From Ciona intestinalis (taxonomy: Eukaryota; Chordata; Ascidiacea; Phlebobranchia; Cionidae), in assembly GCF_000224145.3 (NCBI RefSeq), contig NC_020176.2, positions 1,054,693 to 1,118,692 on the forward strand: a stretch of 64,000 bases of DNA, read 5' to 3'. The notes under the pieces were generated by a model. It was not told the DNA's origin. It did not search any database and was given only the letters and a program-made list of their open reading frames with translations. Positions 54,942 to 64,000 of this stretch are shown here, in pieces (position 1 is the stretch's first letter; each line of letters opens with the position of its first letter). Position numbers and translations under genes: made by a program.

Positions 54942-57594
54942 CTAATTTCCCATCAAAATTCTTCCTTTTTCTACCGGAAGACATGTTCCAGTGATGCTCT
55001 TTGCAGCGGAGGATGTCAAGAAGATCACAACATCAGCAACCTCCTGGATGCTCAAAGATTCATTCTCAAGTGGGGTGTTACTCAAGAAATCTTTACAGAA
55101 TGCTTCAAGTTCGTCGGGTTTCCAATTCGCTTTTACCATTTCTGTCACCACTAATCCAGGACTGTTAAAAAACTTCTTGTTAATTTACTTACATTTTAAA
55201 GTTTACGTTTGGCACATTTGTATCTGCTTTCTAAAATAGGCAAGTCCCATTGTATATGGTGGCATGGGGTAAAATAGAACGTTTTGTTGATATGTCTCAT
55301 TATATTTGGAAGTATAAACAAAGAGTGTTTAAAAGAATTTTATAACCGTATTGCTCCGCGACTTTAAAAGACCATTGGCAATTGTTTTATTTTCTTTACC
55401 AAATATACTCCCCATGATAGAACAAGTAAAATAGTTTGTGTAGCGTACTAGAAACTTTTACATCAAAGAAGAAAAAAATTAAGAAAAACTTATTTTGGGC
55501 TCAATGCAAATGTTTCAAGTTAAAATACCCTACCAAACTTATAAAGCAATCACCACTGTTGCAAGTAAGTTTGGGCGACGCCGTGGCTGCCAAACCAAGT
55601 GCCCTTTTTGAAGAAACTTCATGCCTAATCAAAACTTTAGAACTTACTTTACGTTGTTGACACGAATCCCATATTTACCAAGTTCTGCAAATCACATAAC
55701 AGTACTTGAGTTACAAATTCCGAAACATGCTTATATGCTGACTTTTATACCTATAGCTGCACATTTAGTAAGATGGTCAAGTCCAACCTTCGTCATGCTG
55801 TAATGCACGGCGTCCGGTACAAACATATTCGTATAGCAGCTTGATAAGTTGATTACACAACCTGTAGATAAGTTAGAAATAAGCATAATGTTTCGGTAAC
55901 ATTTTTGCTGGTAATTAGCTAAAACTTTTTTCGCCAAAAATATGCAGTAGATATCAGTGAGACCTAAGGAACATTTTGGGGGGGGGGGAATTGTCAAAAG
56001 CTAGACTTGTATAAAATTATCTGTAAAGTTTCACTTATTTGTAAATGCTGCGTGCAAGAAAATACCAGGGTTGAGAAATTCCTCTTACCTTTCGTCTTTT
56101 TAAGATGTGGTAAACACAGTTGCATTAAATAATAAGGCGCCTTTAAGTTCACGGAAAACACCTCGTCGAATTGCTCGAGCGTTCCCTGTAAGTTTCAAAT
56201 CAATATTTAGAACTTTAATGGTGGTGCTACGAAACGTAACAGACATGTATCAAGTCCAGCCAATTGTATTATATGATATACAGTAGGGTGATGGGGGAAG
56301 ACGAGACATCTTTTACCTCTATTTTCTCCCCCCGTTTAGTAGTAAACAAAGAACATTCAAAAAATTGAAAAACTATATGCCCACGATTCCCATTGACCGT
56401 TAGTAATTGTTTGAAATACGATCAGGATATTTCGATATTATGTGCTAAAGGTGTCCCATCTTCCCCCATTTATATATTAGGGGGGAGAGAGATTAGACAC
56501 ATTTTCATTTTATTTTCTCGTCACTTTTGGTAGTAATAAAAAATATTCAAGGAATTATAAAACCGCATTCACACGACTCGCATGTAGAATATTACGTGCT
56601 AAAGGTGTTTCATCTTCCCCCACCCTACTATTTTTCGCTTAAATGACATCGTCAATTCTTATGACTTAAATAGAGTAAAAGACGATGCCATTTAGGCGAA
56701 ATATACAATTAATAGCACCTGATTTTTTTGTCTATTACGCTTTCGTGGCACCAGATCCTAACTTTTTATACACAAGATTCGTTCAAATCGATAAGCACCA
56801 AATCAAGGTCAGATTGACGGGGCAGAACTTGTTTCATTTACCATGACTTTAATTTGGTTAAGCTTACGTTTTCTATACCACCCTTGCAACCGTATCCAGC
56901 ATTGTTGATAAGAACATCAATCTGACCAAGTTTTGCGACCGTTTCATCCACCATTCGTTCCATGTCTTTAACGTTTTTCACATCTGCTACGACTTGAATA
57001 GTCTACGTAAAAGTTAACAAGTTTTGTAATAAGTTTACGCTAAAACAGTCTTTCGATTTATCTTTATTTGGAACACATGGCCTTTACTTAATTTTTTTAC
57101 TAAATTACTTAATTTTTTGTTGTGTGTTTGTTTTTCCCTTTTGTGGCGTCTTGAATTTATTTTTACGTATTTCAGTCACTTTGATATTAAATGAAAGTGG
57201 GTTATTTACTCTCACTGATAGACCACTAAACCTTCAATTGAAAACGGTTTTGTCACTTTACTGTATCTTTGATTTTAATACGTTATATTAACCGATTTAC
57301 CAAGGTAGAATCCTAGTTCTTCAAATTTACTTTAAAATATTTCTTTCGACAGTGATTACCTTTGCTGCGCCTTCAGAAACACATTTCTCTGCAACTTTTT
57401 TTAAGTTTTCTACATTTCGCCCGCAAAGTGATAAAGATGCTCCTTGTCTAGCAAATGCACAAGCTAGTCCTTCGCCAATTCCACTGGAAGCCCCTTTCAA
57501 AATAACATTGAGTTATCCTATTATGTAATTTTGTAATCAAAAGTAAATGTAACATACCAGTTATTAGAACAACTTTGTTTTTCATTTCTTCCAT
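54942..57594 (-). CDS. Short-chain dehydrogenase/reductase, copy B
   Basis: Seven exons (57558-57594, 57360-57493, 56868-57002, 56089-56185, 55751-55861, 55648-55684, 54942-55161) give 256 residues. Exons 1-6 have exactly the lengths of copy A and the same phases; the last exon is 6 bases longer. Motifs: TGASSGIG 12-19, NNAG 90-93, Ser142-Tyr155-Lys159 (YSMTK), RVNNVNPGLVVTEM and SITGTCLPVEKG. NPG replaces the RPG of copy A, the commoner SDR form. Substrate unknown. Exon 2 is about 94% identical in DNA to copy A while the last exon is only about half identical in protein. Introns 3 and 6 carry MITE copies not shared with copy A, so those came after the duplication. Confidence 0.93.
55254..55390 (+). 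mobile_element. MITE family A copy, truncated, SDR-B intron 6
   Basis: GTGGCATGGGGTAAAATAGA at left and a core AAACAAAGAGTGTTTAAAAG; right end lost. Confidence 0.6.
56277..56475 (+). mobile_element. MITE family A copy, SDR-B intron 3
   Basis: TACAGTAGGGTGATGGGGGA at left, GTGTCCCATCTTCCCCCATT at right; full length. Confidence 0.86.
56476..56632 (+). mobile_element. MITE family A copy with internal deletion, abutting the previous
   Basis: Left GGGGGGAGAGAGATTAGACA, right TTCATCTTCCCCCACCCTAC; ~40 bp missing. Head-to-tail with its neighbour, sharing the junction. Confidence 0.78.
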
Positions 57595-57744
57595 TGAAAA
57601 ATTGTAGTTTCACAGAAATATAATTATTAAAACAATTGCTGACCCTATACCACTACAAGTCGAAAGTATGTTACATTTACTTAAAACAGCCATTGTTTGC
57701 TCTGCTGGTTATAAAGAGCTGTTAAAGCTCTCAAATACCTTATA

Positions 57745-57795
57745 TTTAGCCGACGCTGTGGTCTTGTGGTTGCTTGTATAGTCTACTCGGTTGAA
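57745..57795 (+). mobile_element. SINE head fragment
   Basis: GACGCTGTGGTCTTGTGGTT followed by CTCGGTTGAACG, like the A- and B-box regions of the other copies. Confidence 0.4.
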
Positions 57796-57931
57796 CGAAC
57801 ATGTCAAAATATATCCACGTTAATATTCTGTTAACGATTGATGGTTGAATGTCCCATTTACGCTATGTATATTAAAAAATACGTCACAGTGACGTAACCT
57901 ATACATTATTAATGTTTGGGATACACACATA

Positions 57932-58130
57932 TATAGTTGGATGGAGAAAGATGGGATGTCTATAGCACCTATATATCTTAATATATTGATAATTTTAAAC
58001 AATTACCAATAACGGTCTATGGGAGTCACGAGGATAAGGTTTTACAATTCTTTAATTGTTCTTTGATAACTATCAAATTGGACTAGAAAATGGAATAAAA
58101 CGGTGTCCCATCTTCCCCCACTCGACTATA
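57932..58130 (-). mobile_element. MITE family A copy, inverted
   Basis: TATAGTTGGATGGAGAAAGA at left and GTGTCCCATCTTCCCCCACT at right. Confidence 0.85.
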
Positions 58131-58424
58131 TCATTGCCTCAAATTTTCGGTAAATCTTGTTCGAAGTTTTGACACGTCTAAAGTGTAAAGGACAAAAGAC
58201 ACATGCGTTTATAAAAACGATTATCAACGCATAAAATTACTCCGATTATCACTGGAAAGGTACCACATGAAAAAACAGAACTACCATATTTACGACACTT
58301 GCACACTGATCGGTCTGAAATTTTAAGTCGTGTTCAAATGTTTAAAAAAGACTTAAAAAAGAGAAAAAATAATGAGATAAAAAAAGATATAAAAAGACAA
58401 AACGTGTGCAAAACATAAACATAC

Positions 58425-58533
58425 GAACAAACCATAGATTCTTTCGTATGTAACAGATTGGGCTGGTTGAAAATTAGGGATTAGTAGTTATCAGATAACG
58501 AAGCAGAGGATGCTTTATTTGCACTGTGTTCAA
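58425..58533. mobile_element. Degraded MITE family B copy
   Basis: GTAACAGATTGGGCTGGTTG matches the left part of the 6331 element, and ATTAGGGATTAGTAGTTA and GCTTTATTTGCAC its right part. Ends decayed. Confidence 0.4.
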
Positions 58534-58539
58534 ACTTAC

Positions 58540-58650
58540 ATACTTTAACACGCCACTTCGTGGAGCTATAGAGTAATACGTAATTCAGCATGACACTTTA
58601 AATCTGGTGATATCTATGTAATTTACTTTATTGAATGCTATCACTATGTA
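58540..58650. repeat. Direct repeat, left copy
   Basis: CTTTAACACGCCACTTCGTG, GAGCTATAGAG and further collinear blocks shared with 59307-59415; roughly three quarters identical by eye. Confidence 0.6.
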
Positions 58651-58730
58651 TATCTAGCAAATGGTCAAAATATTTTATGAATGAATCACTGCATTAAAAT
58701 CAGCCGTCTCCCCTTTCGTGTTTTTTCCCT

Positions 58731-59034
58731 TTACAGCAAGAACATAGATTTGCTGGAACACATACATGTAGTCTGCAGATGGGCATTTTGGAGCAGTCCA
58801 AACACTTTCTTTATCAGTTCAATAATTGTATTAGAATTGTTTTTGAAATCTTCATAATTTACAGTCAAATAAATAGCTGCCAGAACAGAATTTAATGCAT
58901 AAGTTCTGTGATTTTTACTTGTGCAGTCCTTACATCTGGTGCTGTCTGTCAGTGAATCAGCAAATAGGTTAGCCAGAAAACTTTTGTTTAGGCATTGTAT
59001 GTATGCTATTCTATGATGAATATTTCCAATCTGG
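58731..59034 (-). CDS. Unidentified open frame, possible terminal exon
   Basis: About 100 codons stay open on the minus strand and end at a TAA (58731-58733). There is no ATG at the 5' side, but a weak acceptor (ATATCTATAG) bounds it at 59034, so it could be a last exon. It reads IGNIHHRIAYIQCLNKSFLA, then RCKDC, HRTYALNSVLAAIYLTVNYE, then IIELIKKVFGLLQ. The ALNSVLAAIYL segment faintly recalls the EALIGAIYLD helix of RNase III domains, far too short to rely on. Flanked by ~110-bp direct repeats. It may be a real exon, a decayed gene fragment or part of an unknown element. Confidence 0.28.
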
Positions 59035-59131
59035 CTATAGATATAATTTCTTTGCGCAAACGGTCAGTCAAATTCGCTAAACTACTAAAAATGTGTCACT
59101 GTACACTATACAACAATTTTCGCGATCATTT

Positions 59132-59170
59132 TCCGTATATAAACGTATAAAAGTGTTTATAAACGGACTC
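59132..59170. repeat. Hairpin of the TCCGTATATAAAC type
   Basis: TCCGTATATAAAC, a 10-base loop, then GTTTATAAACGGA: 13-bp arms with one mismatch. Confidence 0.75.
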
Positions 59171-59306
59171 TGCCTTGCACTGTTATACTGCATAGTTTGA
59201 CATAACTGTCAGGCGAAGTGTAACCGTGCACTCATGCGCGAATAGTGGTTACAAGGTCTCGTTCGCGTACCATCACTTCAGTATATTATGCTTGCACCGT
59301 GCAAGA

Positions 59307-59415
59307 GTTTACAAGCCTTAACACGTGCCACTTTGGGGAGCTACAGAGGAATAAATATTTTATCAAAATAATTTAGAGGTGGCGATCTCTATATTATTTA
59401 CTATGAATGCTCGCA
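59307..59415. repeat. Direct repeat, right copy
   Basis: CCTTAACACGTGCCACTTTG, GGAGCTACAGAGGAATA and TATGAATGCT, collinear with 58540-58650. Confidence 0.6.
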
Positions 59416-59518
59416 GTCGATTATTTCCGAATAAAATTATCACCAGTTTTCTTACATGCTGTTCAGAACATCGGGAAGCGTGTAACTACAGTGCATATGT
59501 CGTTGCCTATTTACCGGC

Positions 59519-59808
59519 GGTGAATAAATGAATATAAGTTGCCTTATCTCGCGTGTTAGAAAACCACATTCTTTATAACGCGGAGGTTCTGTATTATATA
59601 CATCTTGTACCAATAACTTACGATTAACCACGTATGTAATTTCCTTTTTTTCTGTGTGGCTGACAATTTAAACAACCCATTAGTGCTGAAACAGCTGTCA
59701 AGTGTCTTACGCAAGAACACCTATATGCCCACAATGGTAGCAGAGACAAGTTTTGTACCCATAACCTAAAGTCCTAGAGGTTAGAGGCATACGCGCTGTC
59801 TCCCTTTT
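59519..59808 (-). mobile_element. SINE, reverse, nearly complete
   Basis: Complemented tail GTGAATAAATGAATATAAG, body AACCCATTAGTGCTGAAAC and head CTAGAGGTTAGAGGCATACG. Confidence 0.75.
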
Positions 59809-59889
59809 TTCAGTGTGCGTACTGCGGCTATCATTTCCAAACCTCTTGGCCATTATTTGGATTTCTGGTTCTAACTGAAACGTCAAACA

Positions 59890-60054
59890 TAATGTGGGGG
59901 AAGATGGGCCACCTTTTCATTTTATTTTCTCGTTATTCTATTTGGTAGTAAACAAAGATCAAATATTTATAAAACCGTATATCCTCACAACTTCCACATA
60001 GACCGTTTTTATTTGTTTAAAATACGATCAGGATATTTAGATATTATTTTGTTC
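59890..60054 (+). mobile_element. MITE family A copy, right end missing
   Basis: AATGTGGGGGAAGATGGGCC, core ATTTGGTAGTAAACAAAGAT and ATACGATCAGGATATTTAGA; stops before the right terminus. Last MITE before FoxA. Confidence 0.8.
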
Positions 60055-60235
60055 CATTATATAAAATATGACCCATTATTTGTATGAAGGAAAGTATTTA
60101 TACGACAAAAAAAACGAATAACCCGCACAGCACAAAACATCTATATATATACTGTATATGTAAAACTCGCATTCGTTTTTGCTTAAATTTATAACTTTCA
60201 ACGGTTATAGTCTTTAATATCAGGTGATACTATAT

Positions 60236-60312
60236 GGGTGAGTTCCTACGGCGAGGCACGCCATGGGGTTTAGACCGGCGTTGGCCTATTGCCCCAGGCA
60301 TCAGGGGAAGCT
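60236..60312 (+). repeat. Repeat family R, copy 3
   Basis: GGTGAGTTCCTACGGCGAGG, CACGCCATGGGG, then GCGTTGGCCTATTGCCCC, collinear with 28562-28640. Confidence 0.6.
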
Positions 60313-61289
60313 AAAAACGATTATTTAAGAGCAAATCATTTTGGTAACTTGTGAAATAACTTAAAACTTTAAACATGTTATAAAAACATTTATGACCCAT
60401 GTATATACATTTCTGAAGAAACAAAATGTTCAGACATTAACGTTTTCTTAGAGAATCAACTAAAATGATATTCACAAGAATAATGCATTTATATAACACG
60501 TTCGTATTTTCTGCTTTATTTGGAAGGTGGCATATTTAATGTTCGTTCACGGAGTTAAAGGTTGGAATAGAATGATAAGCCGTCCAAACGAGACAAGGCG
60601 TTGCGACGATATTTGTTTGCTCCGACCCGTCGGCTTATCCGACCGACCAGCAGGTAAAACGTTAATCATTAAATCGAATGTTTGCTAATGGTTTTGGCGC
60701 AATCGAGTTAAACAATTAAGCTAAATTGTTCATTAACGATCAACAGTTCGCCCTTCCTACAAAATAACGTTTTGAAATAATTTATAATCGAGTACGCATT
60801 TACTAATTTAGCCCGTTTTTAATCTTAACTTATGCGCATAAAAACCTATTGTCACTCTGCATCGTCGCTTTATAGTTTCCGCTCAAACAGCGAGCGGTGT
60901 ACAGAGCAGGGTTGGACCGAGGAGCCACGTCAGAGAGGCAGATCAAATATTTGCTGCTGGATTAATCATCAAACAAGTCAGACTTCCCGCCACCAGCCCA
61001 ACGAAACACGAAACGTTTAATTGCTTTTTCAAGCTCGCGCGCTTTCGTAACTGACAAAATATAAGCAAGTACTTATAAACGACAAAGTTTACATTTGCGA
61101 TTTCGCGAAAAGTAACTATTTTCCTCAAATTTGCTTTTTATAATTATCACACTCAAAACAAAACAAAAGTAAAAAACGAAAATACGAAAAAGCAAGACTA
61201 TAAGCAGATGCTTTGCTGGGCTGTAGTTCTATACAACATCATTTAAATCTCCAACCCCACGATCTACCACATCAACGTTCCATGATTGA

Positions 61290-61345
61290 TAGCAGATTGA
61301 ACAATAGGATTGAACCCCAGACCCAGGTGCGTCCCTTACAAAATC
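61290..61345 (-). mobile_element. Possible tRNA-like SINE fragment
   Basis: The complement contains CTGGGGTTCAATCCTAT, a B-box match; no A box or cloverleaf was found. Confidence 0.25.
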
Positions 61346-62797
61346 GATTTGCGATGAAGCCGAGATATGGTTTGGGATCTCCTATTTAACATAATGCTGT
61401 TTTGTACCAAAGGCAGATACCAATCTCAAGCTAAAACCATTTGGTGGATTTTGATTTCAAAAGCCTGGCTATTTGTCATGAAATATATGTTAGACTGGGA
61501 GAAAATATCAATGAAATTTAAGGCATCATTGAAAATAAACTAGCCTGAAAATGCCTGTTCTTCTAAAGGCGTTACTCCACGTGCACCGAGTCACTTAGAT
61601 ATACTCACAAATGGTATATTTTGTCTCTTTTAACAGGTTTGCCAACTATATGCAATGTAAATTTACACATAGTCAATATAAGACCATATGGTCTAATTTA
61701 AATACGAGGAGATTTGTAGGTAAACTCTCTCTTATTTACAGTATATGGTTCATAACGTTGTATGCCTTTCGGCTTGTGTACAGATGAGCTGTGAACACAG
61801 CCCAAGTAAACCTACAGCATCCCGTACGATAAATAAGGAAGCAATTTGTAAATACAAGAAAGTTTGCGAATTCGCTCAAAATCAACATAGAGCTGACAGA
61901 AATTTTAACAACATATTTGCAGGAAAATATTGACAGGGACAACCCTGTTATGTGGTCATTCCACCGAAGTTCAACAGTGTAAACGGTGTTTACAGGCCAC
62001 ATACGACCTGGGAATGTTAGCTTTAAAAGGGCTACTATCAACAAGAGATACAATTACCACTGAATAAGTTCTATATTTGTAGGAACACCTGTAAACCAAT
62101 AATAAAATATTTGGCAGCCAAATATGTACACATGGATTTTGCTTACACTATAGTATATAAATTTGTTTTAACTGTTTGAGCACACGATAAATTATCTGAC
62201 TTTTGTGTCTTGTCAAAGATAACATCAATGTTTTTAAGTATTAAAATAGCAATTGTTGACTCGTTATTTTTACACAATAAACAGCGCATTTTCGCGCATG
62301 CAAAACACTTTAAGATAGAATACAATGTACACTACATTTTGTTGTTATTTTCTAACTATAAATTTCAGAATATTTAGCCATAAAATAAAATCTCCTTTAA
62401 TTAATTAGTCGATATAGGAAATAAAAAGTAAACTTAAAAAGCCAAGTTTAGTATAGTGCTGCTTGCTGTGTGTATTATTTTGTAAAATAGAAAATTTAGT
62501 CTGGTGAAACATAAATTGATTTTAAATTTAGGTTTTCGTCTTATACAGAGTGTAAGAGTCCATACGACGCTATGACACCTAGTTAAACATTAAAAGATTT
62601 GACGCGAGGGAACAGGTGGACGCACATACACCTTCATTAGCTGAATGAACACACCGTAGCTCGGGTGTTCCTGCGTGCCTACCACATATCGTTGCCGTGT
62701 TTGCTTAAAGATGCGGAGAAGTCGTGAGCTCGGTTATTCTGATTGGATCCTACCCCAGTAAGCAGCAGAATTAGTTGTGCTCTAGATTTTGGAAGAA

Positions 62798-64000
62798 ATG
62801 TTTCCTAGTTCGAACAGTGACATGATACCGGCGCCGGCTCCGAGGTACCCAGTGTCATACCAACCAGCAGGATATGCTAGCACTACTCCAGGAATTTCAG
62901 GCGCGTATCCGAATCCTATTTCAACGTATACCAGCAACCCAGCTGGAGTTATAACGAGCCAGATACCTCCTGCTTTTGCGCCAACTCTACCCCACCCTTC
63001 GAGTGGTCAATTTCCCCAGCAGTTAAACTCGCATGTCGGAGTTTCATCGCCTTACCCAGCCATGACCCCAAACATGGGAATAAGTCCAAACATGGCGATA
63101 GTTCCGGGTTCAATGGGTAGGGCAAGCGACAAGGGAAATGCGTACAGGCGCACTTACACTCATGCTAAGCCACCGTATAGCTATATATCTCTGATAACAA
63201 TGGCGCTGCAGTCTTGTCAGAATAAAATGATGACTCTTAGCGAGGTGTATCAGTGGATCATGGACCTTTTCCCTTTCTACCGAGCAAATCAACAGCGCTG
63301 GCAAAACTCAATACGTCATAGCTTGTCGTTCAACGACTGCTTCGTAAAGGTTCCACGATCGCCGGACAAACCCGGCAAAGGTTCCTATTGGAGTCTCCAC
63401 CCCGACGCTGGAAATATGTTTGAAAATGGATGTTACTTGCGAAGACAGAAACGTTTCAAATGCGAAAAGAAGGCGGCACAGAAGGCTGCACAACAAGAAG
63501 CAAGAATAAAAGAAGAAAACAAAGACGACATGAAAGACGGAGATGAGCACATGGATCCAAGAAACGAACTTTCCCAATTAAACATGACCCTTGAACCTGA
63601 CAAGTTGATTGACACGAAACCGATCGTTCGAATCAACACTTCTGTCACTCCTCTTTCATCGGTACAGACGACTTTGCATACGCTTGAACCTGTGGAAAAC
63701 AATGCAAACGGTGAAATGCAGCACTCATCAACAGAAATGACAACTGTTTTAACTGCTATACCATCGGCAATAGTTGCCCCATCAAACCCACCGACCATGT
63801 ATGGCTACCCAGGACACCAAAGCTTTATGCCCCCGAGTATTCACTCAATGATGGCTCCAGGAGAAAGCAGTCACATGTCTGCTCACCCACAAATGCACAC
63901 GATGACATCAATTAAAAGCGACGCCCAGTCCTTTTCCCACCACCCCTTCTCTATTAACAGTTTGATCGTCAACGACAACAAAGACATGAGATCCTACGAG
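62798..64000 (+). CDS. FoxA: Forkhead transcription factor FoxA (HNF3), 3' end outside window
   Basis: One open frame of 401 codons runs to the window edge without a stop. The N-terminal ~120 residues are Pro/Ser/Thr/Tyr-rich, as in FoxA activation regions. The forkhead DNA-binding domain (~124-222) runs from [16 protein letters not shown] through the recognition helix [20 protein letters not shown] to [17 protein letters not shown]. An acidic/basic linker follows, then the FoxA-specific C-terminal motif [10 protein letters not shown] near 382-391. FoxA proteins are nuclear pioneer factors; in ascidians FoxA acts early in endoderm, notochord and floor-plate lineages. The start is the first ATG in a 5' region with in-frame MFPSSNSDM. 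Probably Ciona FoxA-a (forkhead/HNF3beta). Confidence 0.98.
   Translation, partial: MFPSSNSDMIPAPAPRYPVSYQPAGYASTTPGISGAYPNPISTYTSNPAGVITSQIPPAFAPTLPHPSSGQFPQQLNSHVGVSSPYPAMTPNMGISPNMAIVPGSMGRASDKGNAYRRTYTHAKPPYSYISLITMALQSCQNKMMTLSEVYQWIMDLFPFYRANQQRWQNSIRHSLSFNDCFVKVPRSPDKPGKGSYWSLHPDAGNMFENGCYLRRQKRFKCEKKAAQKAAQQEARIKEENKDDMKDGDEHMDPRNELSQLNMTLEPDKLIDTKPIVRINTSVTPLSSVQTTLHTLEPVENNANGEMQHSSTEMTTVLTAIPSAIVAPSNPPTMYGYPGHQSFMPPSIHSMMAPGESSHMSAHPQMHTMTSIKSDAQSFSHHPFSINSLIVNDNKDMRSYE

Larger units (their letters stand above)
57595..58730. other. SDR-B upstream region and repeats
   Basis: Holds a SINE head fragment (57745), a MITE (57932) and a degraded family B element (58425). No promoter motif stands out. 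Confidence 0.45.
60055..62797 (+). promoter_or_regulatory. FoxA 5' flank, probable cis-regulatory region
   Basis: 2.7 kb without any MITE copy. Candidate sites seen: an ATCTTTGA Tcf/Lef consensus (complement of TCAAAGAT, 62213-62220) next to a GATA core; a T-box half-site (TGACACCT, 62573-62580); a GC-richer block at 60880-61030 with AGATCAAAT and GGATTAATC (Tcf-like and Otx/Gsc-like). Early Ciona FoxA expression is known to depend on beta-catenin/Tcf. Whether these particular sites act is inference; such short motifs occur by chance. Short frames at 60832, 60943 and 61736 are not called. Confidence 0.35.

Noticed and set aside
58540-59415. Direct repeats as ends of a virus-like or LTR element
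   Set aside because: Only ~110 bp, diverged, and no polymerase, integrase or capsid-type sequence between them.
63308-63798. Two long minus-strand frames over FoxA
   Set aside because: Antisense to the forkhead domain and its C-terminal flank, which clearly code on the plus strand.

Overview
The window looks like nuclear DNA of an ascidian tunicate, most likely Ciona (intestinalis/robusta type). It is AT-rich, with short introns, canonical GT-AG splice sites and chordate-type genes (FoxA, fringe, septin 7, HMG-CoA reductase, RCE1, WDR26). It is peppered with about thirty copies of one ~195-bp MITE and a dozen tRNA-derived SINE copies of the kind known from Ciona. Most genes are split, so the models below were built by joining exons by hand across splice sites and checking reading phase.

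Layout, left to right: WDR26 5' exons (-, 498-1626, runs off the left edge); a possible small membrane-protein exon (-, ~3.7 kb); HMG-CoA reductase (+, 6631-9377), tail to tail with the CAAX protease RCE1 (-, 9866-11895); a FAM69/DIPK-like type II membrane kinase-like protein (-, 13461-14768); a same-strand trio of a secreted C-type-lectin-like protein (+, 17077-18444), a small EF-hand protein with a proline-rich tail (+, 19292-20612) and a transmembrane C-type lectin receptor with an ITIM in its tail (+, 21448-23013); fringe (-, 24715-25535, cut by a 50-N gap); septin 7 (+, 28697-37634, first exon not found); an orphan rhodopsin-class GPCR with a large ectodomain (-, 40771-43739); two convergent paralogous short-chain dehydrogenases (+ 51392-53994 and - 54942-57594) with identical exon phases; an unidentified open frame (-, 58731-59034); and the forkhead gene FoxA (+, from 62798, running off the right edge), preceded by several kb of probable regulatory DNA.

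HMGCR and RCE1 both act in the mevalonate/prenylation branch, but they are convergent neighbours, so shared control is not implied. The lectin/EF-hand/lectin-receptor trio is the part that looks most like an accessory, immune-type locus. The receptor combines a signal peptide, a glycosylated C-type lectin domain, one transmembrane helix and a C-terminal VLYATV motif, as expected of an inhibitory receptor. The two SDR genes form an inverted duplication whose exons 2 and 3 are far more alike than their last exons, which points to gene conversion.

No rRNA, functional tRNA, CRISPR, bacterial operon or recognisable virus-derived element was found. Assignments rest on motif recognition and splice-phase consistency alone; no database search was possible.
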